A DNA stretch of 64,000 nt, taken from contig JBJKYB010000002.1 of the NCBI GenBank assembly GCA_045561235.1, positions 620,001 through 684,000 of the forward strand, given 5' to 3'. This DNA is from GCA-2705445 sp002705445 (GTDB lineage Bacteria > Pseudomonadota > Gammaproteobacteria > Poriferisulfidales > GCA-002705445). The position numbers were made by a program, and so were the translations under genes. Positions within the stretch are counted from its first letter, which is position 1, and each line of letters begins with the position of its first letter. Shown here piece after piece: positions 44,949-53,552 of this stretch. Under the pieces are notes generated by a model. The model had not been told where the DNA came from. It saw only the letters and a program-made list of their open reading frames with translations, and did not search any database.

Positions 44949-46051
44949 AAAAAATAACCGATTTCTTAAGAGATGATATAGATACGTTAAACGAATACTC
45001 AGTGCTTGACTCAAAAGGATTTGTTAAGTTAGATGCAATGGAGAATCCATATGAACGAGAAATAAGTATAAAGGCAAACATACCATTATCTATTGACTCA
45101 CAAACTTTAGAATATGATGATATTTTTGAAGCGAATGTAAATATTAATAGGTATCCTGATGCAAATTGCGAAGATCTTAGGAAGTCGCTTACCAAAAAAT
45201 ATGGCTTAAAAAAAAAATATGATTCTATAATTGGTAATGGTTCAGATGAACTTATTCAACTAATCTGTATGGCTTTTTTAAGATCTGATAACACTATACT
45301 ATGTCCACAACCATCTTTTAGTATGTATAAAAAGATTGCTCAAGTTTTAAAATTTCGATTTGAAGAAGTTCCATTAAAAGAAAATTTTTCCCTAGACATA
45401 AATAAGATGTTAGAAAAAATTAGAGAAATAGATCCAGCAATAATCTTTTTAGCATATCCAAATAATCCAACTGGTAATTTATGGCTAAAAAATGATATTG
45501 ATTTAATTATTAAAGCAACAAATGGTATTGTCGTTATTGATGAAGCATACGGCGCTTTCTCTGGAGAATCTTTTTTAGGCGAAATAAATAATTATGATAA
45601 TTTATTAGTTATGAAAACTGTTTCTAAAGTTGGTTTAGCTGGTTTGAGGTTAGGTTATTTATTTGGCGAGAATTCCATAATAAAGCAAATTAATAAATTA
45701 AGATTACCATTTAATATAAATTCAATATCTCAAAAAATTAGTAAGTTATATACTGAAGATTGTAAGTTTATTAATATTCAAATAAAAGAAATTATAAAAA
45801 ATAGAGAACTTTTAATTGATATGCTGAAAGACATAAAAAATATACAAGCTTATGATAGTAAAACAAATTTTATTTTATTTAAAATTTTACAGGGATCAGC
45901 TGACGAAGTTTTTAGTAAGCTTTTGGCAGATAATATATTAGTAAAAAACATGTCTAAAACACCAGGTTTAAATGGGTGTCTAAGAGTCACTGTTGGTACA
46001 AAAAAAGAGAACGATATATTTATACAATCCTTGAAAAAATCAATAATTTAA
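44945..46051 (+). CDS. hisC: Histidinol-phosphate aminotransferase
   Basis: PLP aminotransferase (fold type I) acting on histidinol phosphate. It has 368 residues: RYPDANCEDLRKSL, IIGNGSDELIQLIC, FLAYPNNPTGN, VIDEAYGAF and the Schiff-base Lys in MKTVSKVGLAGLRLGY, with the substrate-binding LRVTVGT near the C terminus. It overlaps hisD by 4 bases. hisB, hisH, hisA, hisF and hisI do not follow; the operon ends here. Confidence 0.95.
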   Translation: MKKITDFLRDDIDTLNEYSVLDSKGFVKLDAMENPYEREISIKANIPLSIDSQTLEYDDIFEANVNINRYPDANCEDLRKSLTKKYGLKKKYDSIIGNGSDELIQLICMAFLRSDNTILCPQPSFSMYKKIAQVLKFRFEEVPLKENFSLDINKMLEKIREIDPAIIFLAYPNNPTGNLWLKNDIDLIIKATNGIVVIDEAYGAFSGESFLGEINNYDNLLVMKTVSKVGLAGLRLGYLFGENSIIKQINKLRLPFNINSISQKISKLYTEDCKFINIQIKEIIKNRELLIDMLKDIKNIQAYDSKTNFILFKILQGSADEVFSKLLADNILVKNMSKTPGLNGCLRVTVGTKKENDIFIQSLKKSII

Positions 46052-46072
46052 AGATTTTTAGCACAAAAAAAC

Positions 46073-46106
46073 CTAACATTATGTTAGAATATTGTCAGTT
46101 TATAAT
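46073..46106 (+). promoter_or_regulatory. Candidate petABC promoter with a palindromic operator
   Basis: A perfect 7-base inverted repeat, CTAACAT and ATGTTAG around a single T (46073-46087), lies just upstream of TATAAT at 46101-46106. The palindrome occupies the expected -35 position and no TTGACA-like box is visible, which suggests a site for an activator or repressor. It lies in the 85-base hisC-petA gap; AGGA follows before the petA ATG. Confidence 0.45.
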
Positions 46107-46136
46107 ATTAGGTAGCGCAATTAGGAAATTTTATCA

Positions 46137-46718
46137 ATGTCCAAGGACAATCCTGACAATAGTAGAAGAAAATTTTTAACAAAGAGCCTGTCCATTGTAG
46201 GTGGAACCGGAGCAGCAGTGACATTATGGCCTTTTCTATCTTCCATGGCGCCAAGCTCAAAAGCAAAAGCTGCTGGGGCACCAGTAAAAGTTGACATCAC
46301 TAATCTAAAAGATGGTGAAAAAATTGATTTAATTTGGAGAAAAAAGCCTATCTGGGTTGTAAAAAGAACTAAAAATATGCTTGATAGTATAAACACAAGT
46401 GAAAATAAGCATAAAGACCCAATGTCAGAAAACACAGAGCAACAGCCAGATTTTGCAAAAAATAAATTTCGATCTTTGAAGCCAGAAATACTAGTTTTAG
46501 AGGGTGTTTGTACTCATTTGGGATGTAATCCTGCGTATAAACCAAGTGAGAATAAATTTTTCTGTGCATGTCATGGATCAAATTTTGATATGGCTGGGAA
46601 AGTAGGTAATGGTAGTCCAGCAGGAGCAAATCTTAAAGTACCTCCTTATAGATTTGAAGATGAAAATACAATTGTAGTTGGCGAATTACCTAAAGAAAAA
46701 TTAACAAAAAAAGGTTAA
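46137..46718 (+). CDS. petA: Cytochrome bc1 Rieske iron-sulfur subunit
   Basis: [2Fe-2S] protein of ubiquinol-cytochrome c reductase. It has 193 residues. The N terminus carries a twin-Arg motif (SRRKFLTK) followed by one hydrophobic helix, as expected for Tat-inserted Rieske proteins. Cluster ligands are in CTHLGC and CACHGSNFD, with the PPYRFE segment and the Pro loop beyond. First gene of petA-petB-petC. The petABC-sspA order is standard in gamma- and betaproteobacteria. Confidence 0.96.
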   Translation: MSKDNPDNSRRKFLTKSLSIVGGTGAAVTLWPFLSSMAPSSKAKAAGAPVKVDITNLKDGEKIDLIWRKKPIWVVKRTKNMLDSINTSENKHKDPMSENTEQQPDFAKNKFRSLKPEILVLEGVCTHLGCNPAYKPSENKFFCACHGSNFDMAGKVGNGSPAGANLKVPPYRFEDENTIVVGELPKEKLTKKG

Positions 46719-46721
46719 AAA

Positions 46722-48119
46722 ATGAGTGATAAAAATCAAGCAACTGGTGTAATAGGCTGGGTAGACGAAAGACTTCCAATTTTAAGTTTTATTAGAGATC
46801 ACTTAACTCATTATTACGCTCCTAAAAATTTTAATTTTTGGTATTTTTTTGGGTCCTTAGCTTTTCTGATTCTTTTTTTACAGATTTTCACTGGTATATT
46901 CCTGGCTATGCATTATAAGCCAGATGCTAAACTAGCTTTTGACTCTGTTGAATTCATAATGAGAGATGTGAACTTGGGGTGGTTAATAAGATATATGCAC
47001 TCTACTGGAGCATCTGCTTTTTTTGTAGTGGTTTATCTCCATATGTTTAGAGCTCTGATGTATGGGTCTTTCAAAAAACCTCGAGAATTGATTTGGTTAT
47101 TTGGTGTATTTATATATTTAGCATTAATGGCAGAAGCCTTTATGGGATATTTATTACCTTGGGGACAAATGTCTTATTGGGGAGCACAAGTGATAATCAA
47201 CTTATTCACAACAATACCTTTTATTGGCCCAGAATTAGGAGTCTGGATAAGAGGTGATTTTGCTATTTCAGATCCAACCTTAACAAGATTTTTTGCTTTG
47301 CATATTGTTGCCGTGCCAATGGTAATTCTTCTTTTAGTGATTTTACATCTTGCTGCACTTCATACGGTTGGTTCAAATAATCCAGACGGAGTTGAGATAA
47401 AAAAACATAAAGATGAAAACGGAGTTCCTTTAGATGGTATTCCTTTTCATCCATACTACACAGTGAAAGATTTTGTTGGTATGGGTGTCTTCTTATTTTT
47501 ATTTGCGCTTACGGTTTTCTTTATCCCAGAAATGGGCGGGTACTTCTTGGAGCACGCAAATTTTATACCGGCTAACGCCTTAGTAACACCTGAACACATT
47601 GCACCAGTATGGTATTTTACGCCATTTTATTCAATTTTAAGAGCAATACCTGATCCAGCATTTGGTGCTTTGGCAATGCTATTATCAATAGTAATCCTAT
47701 TCTTTTTGCCATGGATCGACAGTAATCCAATAAAATCTATAAGATACAGAAGTATGCTCTTTAAAATCAATTTATTTACTTTTGTAATAGGTTTTTTAAT
47801 ATTAGGATGGCTAGGTGTTAAGGCCCCAACACCATTATATAGTGCGTTGGCATTAAGATTTAGTGAGATGTACTTTATATTTTTCGCTTTATTATATTTT
47901 TATAGCACAAATAGAAATATTTTATTTAGCTATATCTTTTCGGGATCAATTATTTTCCTAATATCTATTTATGATATCTCGAGAATTTCTGCTGACAATT
48001 ATTTTATAGTCTTAATTGGTCTTATATCTGTAATTATATTTGTAGCATTCATGACTTTATCTCCTTTGTATTCAAATTTAAATAAAGAAAAAGAAGTCCC
48101 GGATAGAGTAACAGGATGA
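46722..48119 (+). CDS. petB: Cytochrome b of the bc1 complex
   Basis: Di-heme membrane subunit with the Qo and Qi quinone sites. It has 465 residues, longer than the common 400-430, with an extra C-terminal hydrophobic stretch of two or three helices (about residues 385-450). Heme His residues are in RYMHSTGASAFFVVVYLHMFRAL-type TM2 and FFALHIVAVPM/ VILHLAALHTVG in TM4. The Qo motif reads PVWY (in APVWYFTPFY), not the classical PEWY; PVWY is known in gamma/betaproteobacterial complexes. Overlaps petC by 4 bases. Confidence 0.95.
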   Translation: MSDKNQATGVIGWVDERLPILSFIRDHLTHYYAPKNFNFWYFFGSLAFLILFLQIFTGIFLAMHYKPDAKLAFDSVEFIMRDVNLGWLIRYMHSTGASAFFVVVYLHMFRALMYGSFKKPRELIWLFGVFIYLALMAEAFMGYLLPWGQMSYWGAQVIINLFTTIPFIGPELGVWIRGDFAISDPTLTRFFALHIVAVPMVILLLVILHLAALHTVGSNNPDGVEIKKHKDENGVPLDGIPFHPYYTVKDFVGMGVFLFLFALTVFFIPEMGGYFLEHANFIPANALVTPEHIAPVWYFTPFYSILRAIPDPAFGALAMLLSIVILFFLPWIDSNPIKSIRYRSMLFKINLFTFVIGFLILGWLGVKAPTPLYSALALRFSEMYFIFFALLYFYSTNRNILFSYIFSGSIIFLISIYDISRISADNYFIVLIGLISVIIFVAFMTLSPLYSNLNKEKEVPDRVTG

Positions 48120-48844
48120 AAAAAAATATATTAGTCATATTTTTAGTTTTTTTTACAACAATAAATTTAGCTTACTCAGCCGAAAAAAATAAACTTTTGT
48201 TAAAATATAAATCTACTACAAGCATAAATAATAAAGCATCTTTACAAAGAGGTGCTAAATACTATGTAAACTATTGCAGTGGCTGCCATTCTTTGAAATA
48301 CATGAGAATGAGTACTTTAGCAGAAGATCTAGATATTGATGAAGCAATATTTTCAAAAAATTTATTATTTAATAATAAAAAAATCGGCGAAACAATGACT
48401 ATTTCCATGAATGAAAAGGATGCAATTGAGTGGTTTAATGCAGTCCCACCTGATTTAAGTTTGACAGCCAGGTCAAAAGGTGCGGATTATATCTATTCAA
48501 AATTAAATACATATTACGAAGACGATCTAACAGCAACAGGATATAATAATATTGCATTACCAAATACATCTATGCCCAACGTTTTAGCTAATCTACAAGG
48601 TGAGCAAAAAGTCATAGTTGATTCAAATAACTACCCTATTGAATTGGAGAAGATCTCAAATGGATCTCTTTCTGATGTTGAATATAATCAACTAACAAAT
48701 GATATAACAAATTTTTTAGTTTACGTTTCAGAACCAGCTAAACTTAAAAGATACTCGATAGGTTTTTGGGTGCTAATGTTTATTTTTATTTTTACCATTA
48801 TTTCTTACTTTACTAAGAAGGAATTTTGGAAAGATGTAAAATAA
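48116..48844 (+). CDS. petC: Cytochrome c1 of the bc1 complex
   Basis: Membrane-anchored c-type cytochrome taking electrons from the Rieske centre. It has 242 residues: a signal peptide ending at AYSAE, heme-binding CSGCH in NYCSGCHSLKYMRMS, the NAVPPDLSLTARSKGADY segment, Met-ligand region around ALPNTSMPNVL and a C-terminal anchor helix (IGFWVLMFIFIFTIISYF). Its stop codon is the first unit of a (TAA)8 repeat. Confidence 0.95.
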   Translation: MKKNILVIFLVFFTTINLAYSAEKNKLLLKYKSTTSINNKASLQRGAKYYVNYCSGCHSLKYMRMSTLAEDLDIDEAIFSKNLLFNNKKIGETMTISMNEKDAIEWFNAVPPDLSLTARSKGADYIYSKLNTYYEDDLTATGYNNIALPNTSMPNVLANLQGEQKVIVDSNNYPIELEKISNGSLSDVEYNQLTNDITNFLVYVSEPAKLKRYSIGFWVLMFIFIFTIISYFTKKEFWKDVK

Positions 48845-48865
48845 TAATAATAATAATAATAATAA
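48842..48865 (+). repeat. (TAA)8 trinucleotide repeat
   Basis: Eight perfect tandem TAA units; the first is the petC stop codon and the last ends 14 bases before the sspA ATG. Frame changes could not extend petC because every unit is a stop in that frame. Length change would alter petC-sspA spacing; AGGA of sspA lies just beyond at 48869-48872. Confidence 0.85.
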
Positions 48866-48879
48866 AATAGGAAAACCTT

Positions 48880-49491
48880 ATGCATACAATGACGCTTTAT
48901 TCAGATCCAAATTGTGCCCAGTCACATAGAGTCAGAATTGTTCTTGGTGAAAAAGACTTGGTATTTAATGTAGTAAATGTTAATCAATCTGATAATAATG
49001 AGGATCTGATTGCCTTAAATCCTAATAATTCAACACCTACATTTGTCGATAGGAATCTTGTCCTTTATGAATCAAGAGTAATTATGGAATATCTTGATGA
49101 AAGATTTCCTCATCCACCACTTATGCCAGTAGATCCCGTTATCAGAGCAAAAACAAGAATGGTCCTTCATTATATAGAAAAAGATTTATACGGATTACTA
49201 GATGATTTAAAGTCAAGCGGCGAAAAAAAGTCCTCAGCTGCAAAGCTAAAATTAGAAGAAAATTTGATGCTTTCTTTGAATTTCTTACAGGGCAGTAAAT
49301 TTTTTCTAAGCGATGATTTTAGCATTATAGACTGCAGTATTGCTCCTATACTTTGGAGATTGCCAGAATATGGAATTGAACTCCCAAAAAGCGGCAAACC
49401 TATTCTTAAGTATGCTGATAGAATTTTTAAGAGACAATCTTTTTTTGAAAATCTCTCGGAACAGGAAGAGGAAATTAGAGGCGAAATTTAA
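48880..49491 (+). CDS. sspA: Stringent starvation protein A
   Basis: GST-fold RNA-polymerase-associated regulator of starvation and acid responses. It has 203 residues. The thioredoxin-like N-terminal domain has TLYSDPNCAQSHRVRIVLGEK and VDRNLVLYESRVIMEYLDERFPHPPLMP in two parts, then the helical domain with FSIIDCSIAPILWRLPEYGI. AGGA seven bases upstream supports ATG 48880. The usual partner sspB is not next to it. Confidence 0.93.
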   Translation: MHTMTLYSDPNCAQSHRVRIVLGEKDLVFNVVNVNQSDNNEDLIALNPNNSTPTFVDRNLVLYESRVIMEYLDERFPHPPLMPVDPVIRAKTRMVLHYIEKDLYGLLDDLKSSGEKKSSAAKLKLEENLMLSLNFLQGSKFFLSDDFSIIDCSIAPILWRLPEYGIELPKSGKPILKYADRIFKRQSFFENLSEQEEEIRGEI

Positions 49492-50861
49492 ATAGACTTA
49501 TTAGGATTCAGTATACTCTTAGGGTCAAACTGTTTTTTGATATTTTTCATTAGTTTTAATGTATTATTGTTTATTTCTTTTTCGATGTATTGTTTTTTAA
49601 TTATACCTATACCATGTTCTCCAGATAATGTTCCTTCTAATTTTATTACTAAATTAAAAATTTCATCAAGACATCTTCTTGAATTATCCGATTTCTTTTC
49701 ATCTTCTGTCTCGAACAGTAAATTTACATGTATATTTCCATTACCAGCATGACCAAAATTCACGATCTTAATATTATATTTTTTTGATATACCCTCTAAA
49801 GATTGAAGAAGCTCTTTTAATTTAGAAATAGGCACAGCAATATCTTCATTTATTTTATAACCACCAAGTTCTCTTAACGCAGGCGATAAAGATTTCCTAG
49901 CTGCCCATAATTTATCAATCTCAGATTTGTCATCAGCAATGGTAATTCTTTTATGTTTATTTTTTTTAATTACTTTTAATATTTTTTCAAGCATTAAATC
50001 TATATACTCACTTTCACCATCTATCTCAAGAAGTACTGCAGAATTTGTATTTTCATCATAATGATTTTTTTTTATAGTATTTATCAATTTTATTGATTCT
50101 TTGTCAATAAATTCTAACTTATAAGGTATTACAGGTTGAGTCATTAAGTTAATTATGGATTGTGAGGCATCACTGATATTATTAAAAGTTATTTCAAGAG
50201 TTTTAATGGAATTATTTAGAGGAAGTATTTTTAATGTTGCTTCTGTTAATATCCCTAAAATTCCTTCTGAGCCAGTAAAAATCCTTGTTAAATCTAAACC
50301 TACTACTCCTTTTGAAGTTTTAACTCCAGTTTTGTATAGATCACCTGTGCCTGAAACAAATTCTAAGCCAAGTATATTATCTCTTGGCGTTCCGTATTTT
50401 ATAGCTCTAGGGCCCGCCGAATTATTTGCTATATTTCCGCCTATCGTTGAATAATCTTGACTTGAGGGGTCAGGACCCCAAAAAAAATTTATTTTTTTTA
50501 AAGAGTCCTGTAAAGTTTTATTGATAACGCCAGGCTGAACAATAGCGAGTCTATTATCAATGTCAATTTCAATGATTTTATTCATTTTTTCCAGTGATAA
50601 AACAATACTATTATCTATTGGAACAGATCCACCAGTGTTTCCAGTACCTCTTCCTCTTGATGTAATATGTATATTATTTAGATAACAATATTTTACAATT
50701 TCTTGTATTTGTAACTTATTTTCTGAAAATAGAACACATTCAGGCATCACATGCATTTTGCTGTTATCATAACCATAAGCCCAGCAATCGCCTGGTTCAC
50801 TATAAACATAGTCCTCGGGTAATAAACTCTCAAAAAATTTTATATGTTTTTTTTTTAGCAT
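49488..50861 (-). CDS. FAD-linked oxidase (GlcD/D-lactate dehydrogenase family)
   Basis: Flavoprotein of the vanillyl-alcohol-oxidase fold that would oxidise a 2-hydroxy acid such as glycolate or D-lactate. It has 457 residues: FAD-binding PCMH domain with SRGRGTGNTGGSVPID, WGPDPSSQDYSTIGGNIANN-type segment and FTGSEGILGILTEATLKI; C-terminal FAD-oxidase domain with NFGHAGNGNIHVNLL and GTLSGEHGIGIIKK. Start set at ATG 50861, preceded by GAG, which avoids overlap with lpoA and fits the family; an in-frame ATG at 50894 exists. In a serine-cycle organism glycolate is an attractive substrate, but glcE and glcF are not adjacent. Convergent with sspA, with a 4-base overlap. Confidence 0.82.
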   Translation of the reverse strand: MLKKKHIKFFESLLPEDYVYSEPGDCWAYGYDNSKMHVMPECVLFSENKLQIQEIVKYCYLNNIHITSRGRGTGNTGGSVPIDNSIVLSLEKMNKIIEIDIDNRLAIVQPGVINKTLQDSLKKINFFWGPDPSSQDYSTIGGNIANNSAGPRAIKYGTPRDNILGLEFVSGTGDLYKTGVKTSKGVVGLDLTRIFTGSEGILGILTEATLKILPLNNSIKTLEITFNNISDASQSIINLMTQPVIPYKLEFIDKESIKLINTIKKNHYDENTNSAVLLEIDGESEYIDLMLEKILKVIKKNKHKRITIADDKSEIDKLWAARKSLSPALRELGGYKINEDIAVPISKLKELLQSLEGISKKYNIKIVNFGHAGNGNIHVNLLFETEDEKKSDNSRRCLDEIFNLVIKLEGTLSGEHGIGIIKKQYIEKEINNNTLKLMKNIKKQFDPKSILNPNKSI

Positions 50862-50865
50862 TTTC

Positions 50866-52110
50866 TCAAAAAGGGATTTTTCTTGCCTGGCCATTTTTAA
50901 ATCTTACAATAATTAAGTGCCTTCTAATTCTATTGAATTCATCAAGTTTTAAGTAACCTGTATCACCAAGTAAAAACTTTTTTTTATTATTTTCAAGATT
51001 ACGTATATTATATATTATTTTTGTAGCATCCATTCCTATTGCTACAAATCTTAATAAATCTTTTTTATCAGAGCTTCTTCTTAATACTGTTTTTGTTTTA
51101 AGATTTTTACTATTATAGAGCCATGGAATGTCACAGAATTTAATATTATTCAAATCTTGATTTTTCTCTTTATCATTAACGCCACTATAAATATGAGATG
51201 TTGAGTAAAATGGAATATCCTCTGCATAATTAAAATTAAATTGGGGTTTTATAACTCTCATATCTTTCGAAGTACCAACAGAAAAAATCATATTTAAATC
51301 ATTTGAAATAAAAGGCTTATACTGAAGTTTTATCTTTAAAATATTCTCCAGATTTTTTTTTCTATTTATGCTATCTTCTATTTTCAATAGATTTCTTATT
51401 GATATATTATTTTGTTCATCATCTTTTGTGTATATTGAAGTATCTATAATTTTACCTCCAAGTTCTTTATACCTTAGACTGAAAGATCCAGCGATTCTTT
51501 TCCCCCAAATATTATCAGGATAAAATATGGATGCATTATTATTTCCGTCTATTATAGCTTTTTCAGCAATGCATATTGATTCATCTTCTGGAAGTAGGCC
51601 AAATTGATGAACTCCTTGTTTGAGCCCTTTAAAATTATTTAAATAATTTAAAGTTAAAATTGGAAGGCTTTCAGAACCATATTTTAATATTTTACTTATA
51701 AGGTCTTTTTGTAATGGACCGATTATATAGTCATAATTTTGATCTAGCATTTCGTTATAAACTTTTTTTAAATTAATATTTTCGTCACCTGTATCATGAA
51801 TTGTCAGCTTTGGAATATTATTCTTCCTATTGCTTAACTCTAATTCGATTCCTTGAAATATAGCTTTACCAATTTTAGAGTATCTCCCAGTCATGGGTAA
51901 CAAAATAGCGATTTTCTTCAAGTCTAATTCGTCTACAATTTGAATAATTTTTTTTTCTACCAACAACTCATCAATATTTATTTGTGTTTCACTAATTTCG
52001 TCTTGGGCAGAGATATCCTGCTCAGGTAAAGAATCTTTTGGAATTTGCATATAATTTGAATTACAAGCATAAAGCAATATACTTAACATAATTATTAATG
52101 AAAATTTCAA
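50866..52110 (-). CDS. lpoA: LpoA-type penicillin-binding protein activator, short form
   Basis: Outer-membrane lipoprotein that activates PBP1A in Enterobacteria. A lipoprotein signal (KFSLIIMLSILLYAC) is followed by a linker and the periplasmic-binding-protein-like C domain: IAILLPMTGRYSKIGKAIFQG, YIIGPLQKDL, HQFGLLPEDE, FYPDNIWGKRIAGSF, IPFYSTSHIYSGV and IKFCDIPWLY, all LpoA-specific. At about 414 residues it lacks the N-terminal TPR domain of full LpoA (about 600 or more). The TTG at 52110 gives a short standard signal; ATG 52146 is an alternative start but would run into the divergent rsmI start region. Confidence 0.85.
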   Translation of the reverse strand: MKFSLIIMLSILLYACNSNYMQIPKDSLPEQDISAQDEISETQINIDELLVEKKIIQIVDELDLKKIAILLPMTGRYSKIGKAIFQGIELELSNRKNNIPKLTIHDTGDENINLKKVYNEMLDQNYDYIIGPLQKDLISKILKYGSESLPILTLNYLNNFKGLKQGVHQFGLLPEDESICIAEKAIIDGNNNASIFYPDNIWGKRIAGSFSLRYKELGGKIIDTSIYTKDDEQNNISIRNLLKIEDSINRKKNLENILKIKLQYKPFISNDLNMIFSVGTSKDMRVIKPQFNFNYAEDIPFYSTSHIYSGVNDKEKNQDLNNIKFCDIPWLYNSKNLKTKTVLRRSSDKKDLLRFVAIGMDATKIIYNIRNLENNKKKFLLGDTGYLKLDEFNRIRRHLIIVRFKNGQARKIPF

Positions 52111-52140
52111 ATGATTGCTAGTTATTACAGGTTTAAAAAT

Positions 52141-53007
52141 TTGCATAGTACTAATAAAAATAAAAAAAGTAATTACGGTATATTATATGTCGTTGCTACG
52201 CCAATTGGTAATATTAATGATATGACCTATAGGGCTATCGAAGTTTTGTCTAATTCACATATTATAGCAACTGAGAATACTAGGCATAGTAAAAAGTTAC
52301 TAAATTTCTATGGAATAAAAACCCGTCTAATTAGTTATCATAAATATAATGAATCGGAAAGATGCGATTTTTTAATTAATCTTTTGCTAGAAGGTAAAAA
52401 TATATCAATTATTTCCGATGCAGGAACTCCTACGATTTCTGATCCAGGAGATATAATTGTTTCAAAAGCACATAGTAAAAATATTCGAGTATGCCCCATA
52501 CCAGGAGTGTCATCTATAATAGCTGCAATTAGCGCAAGTGGTTTTGCATCGGATGACTTTAAATTTATTGGCTTTTTACCCAAAAAAAATATACAAAAGA
52601 TTGGTATTTTAAAAGAAAATAGTAATGTTTCTCTAGTATTTTTTGAATCGCCAAATCGAATTTTAAAAACTCTCGAAGAATTATGTAGTATTTATAATTT
52701 TGAAAAAAAAATTATAGTTGCTAAAGAAATGACAAAAATATATGAGGATATAATTTATGATTCTTTATTTAATCAAATTCAATATTTTTCAAAAAATAAC
52801 AATGAAAAAATTAAAGGGGAATTTACAATAATAATTCCAAAAGAAGAAAAACAAATTTTAAATATTTCAGAAGATAAAATTAAAAATTTTTTAATTTTAT
52901 TATTAGAGAATAAGGTTTTATATAACTCAGCAATAAAAATTACATGTAAACATTTTTCTATAAAAAAAAATGTTATCTATAAAAAATATCTTCATCTTGC
53001 AAATTAA
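52141..53007 (+). CDS. rsmI: 16S rRNA (cytidine1402-2'-O)-methyltransferase RsmI
   Basis: SAM-dependent methylation of C1402 in 16S rRNA. It has 288 residues: LYVVATPIGNINDMTYRA at the N terminus, ATENTRHSKKLL, ISDAGTPTISDPG, PIPGVSSIIAAISASG and FIGFLPKK, all hallmark RsmI segments. TTG 52141 was chosen since AGG lies nine bases upstream and it avoids most overlap with divergent lpoA; an ATG at 52111 is in frame. RsmH (54014) methylates the same nucleotide at N4, so both C1402 enzymes are encoded within 2 kb. Confidence 0.9.
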   Translation: MHSTNKNKKSNYGILYVVATPIGNINDMTYRAIEVLSNSHIIATENTRHSKKLLNFYGIKTRLISYHKYNESERCDFLINLLLEGKNISIISDAGTPTISDPGDIIVSKAHSKNIRVCPIPGVSSIIAAISASGFASDDFKFIGFLPKKNIQKIGILKENSNVSLVFFESPNRILKTLEELCSIYNFEKKIIVAKEMTKIYEDIIYDSLFNQIQYFSKNNNEKIKGEFTIIIPKEEKQILNISEDKIKNFLILLLENKVLYNSAIKITCKHFSIKKNVIYKKYLHLAN

Positions 53008-53030
53008 TAGCTTTTAATATCTAATTAGAA

Positions 53031-53358
53031 AGAGTCGACTGTGTAATCGCTTTATATATAAAGAGGAAAGTCTGGGCTCCAAAGAGTAGAGTGCCAGGTA
53101 ACACCTGGGAAGTGTGAACTTACGGAAAGTGCAACAGAAAATAAACCGCATTAATTTGTAAGGGTGAAAAGGTGAGGTAAGAGCTCACCGCAATAGTAGT
53201 AATACTGTTGGCATGGTAAACCCCACTCGGAGCAAGGCCAAATAGAAAAGCTATAGTGTTTCTCGCACTGCTTTTGGGTAGGCCGCTAGATATATTTGGT
53301 GACAGATGTACAAGATTAATGATTACATTTAACAGAACCCAGCTTATAGGTCGACTCT
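53031..53358 (+). ncRNA. rnpB: RNase P RNA (bacterial type A)
   Basis: Catalytic RNA that trims tRNA 5' leaders. All universally conserved blocks are present in order: GAGGAAAGTCTGGGCTCC from 53063 (P4 5' strand), CAACAGAAAATAAACCGC, the AAGGGTGAAAAGGTG and GGTAAGAGCTCACCG hairpin, GGTAAACCCCACTCGG (tRNA CCA-binding loop L15), GCAAGGCCAAATAG and ACAGAACCCAGCTTATAG at 53332-53349. Ends were set by helix P1: AGAGTCGAC (53031-53039) pairs with GTCGACTCT (53350-53358). A T6 run at 53362-53367 could end transcription. Position between rsmI and mraZ is conserved in gammaproteobacteria. Confidence 0.97.
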
Positions 53359-53487
53359 CACTTTTTTGTAAAAATTAGATTTAGAAACTTAATGTTGTTT
53401 ATTAAGTAATTCACATATACTCATGATTTAATCCGTAGTTTTAATTAAATAATATTTATCTAAGTTATTGACAAATATAGAAAAATC

Positions 53488-53541
53488 TTGACAAAAATAT
53501 ATTTTGTTGCATTATTGTGGCTAATTGTGGTTTTTTGTGGG
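53488..53541 (+). promoter_or_regulatory. mraZ promoter with three MraZ boxes
   Basis: A consensus -35 TTGACA at 53488-53493 is followed after 16 bases by CATTAT (53510-53515). Directly downstream are three TGTGG boxes at 53516-53520, 53526-53530 and 53536-53541 (last TGTGGG), spaced exactly 10 bases, the arrangement bound by MraZ in E. coli and Mycoplasma. Repressor binding would block the start of the dcw transcript. Another TTGACA lies at 53468. The rest of 53359-53487 is A/T-rich and shows nothing further. Confidence 0.85.
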
Positions 53542-53552
53542 AAATAATAGTA

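Noticed and set aside
48842..48865. (TAA)8 as part of a CRISPR or larger satellite
   Set aside because: It is a single uninterrupted trinucleotide run with no spacers and no further copies noticed.
53517..53552. N-terminal extension of MraZ from a GTG at 53517
   Set aside because: The extension overlaps the triple MraZ operator, and the conserved MFRG start is at 53553.
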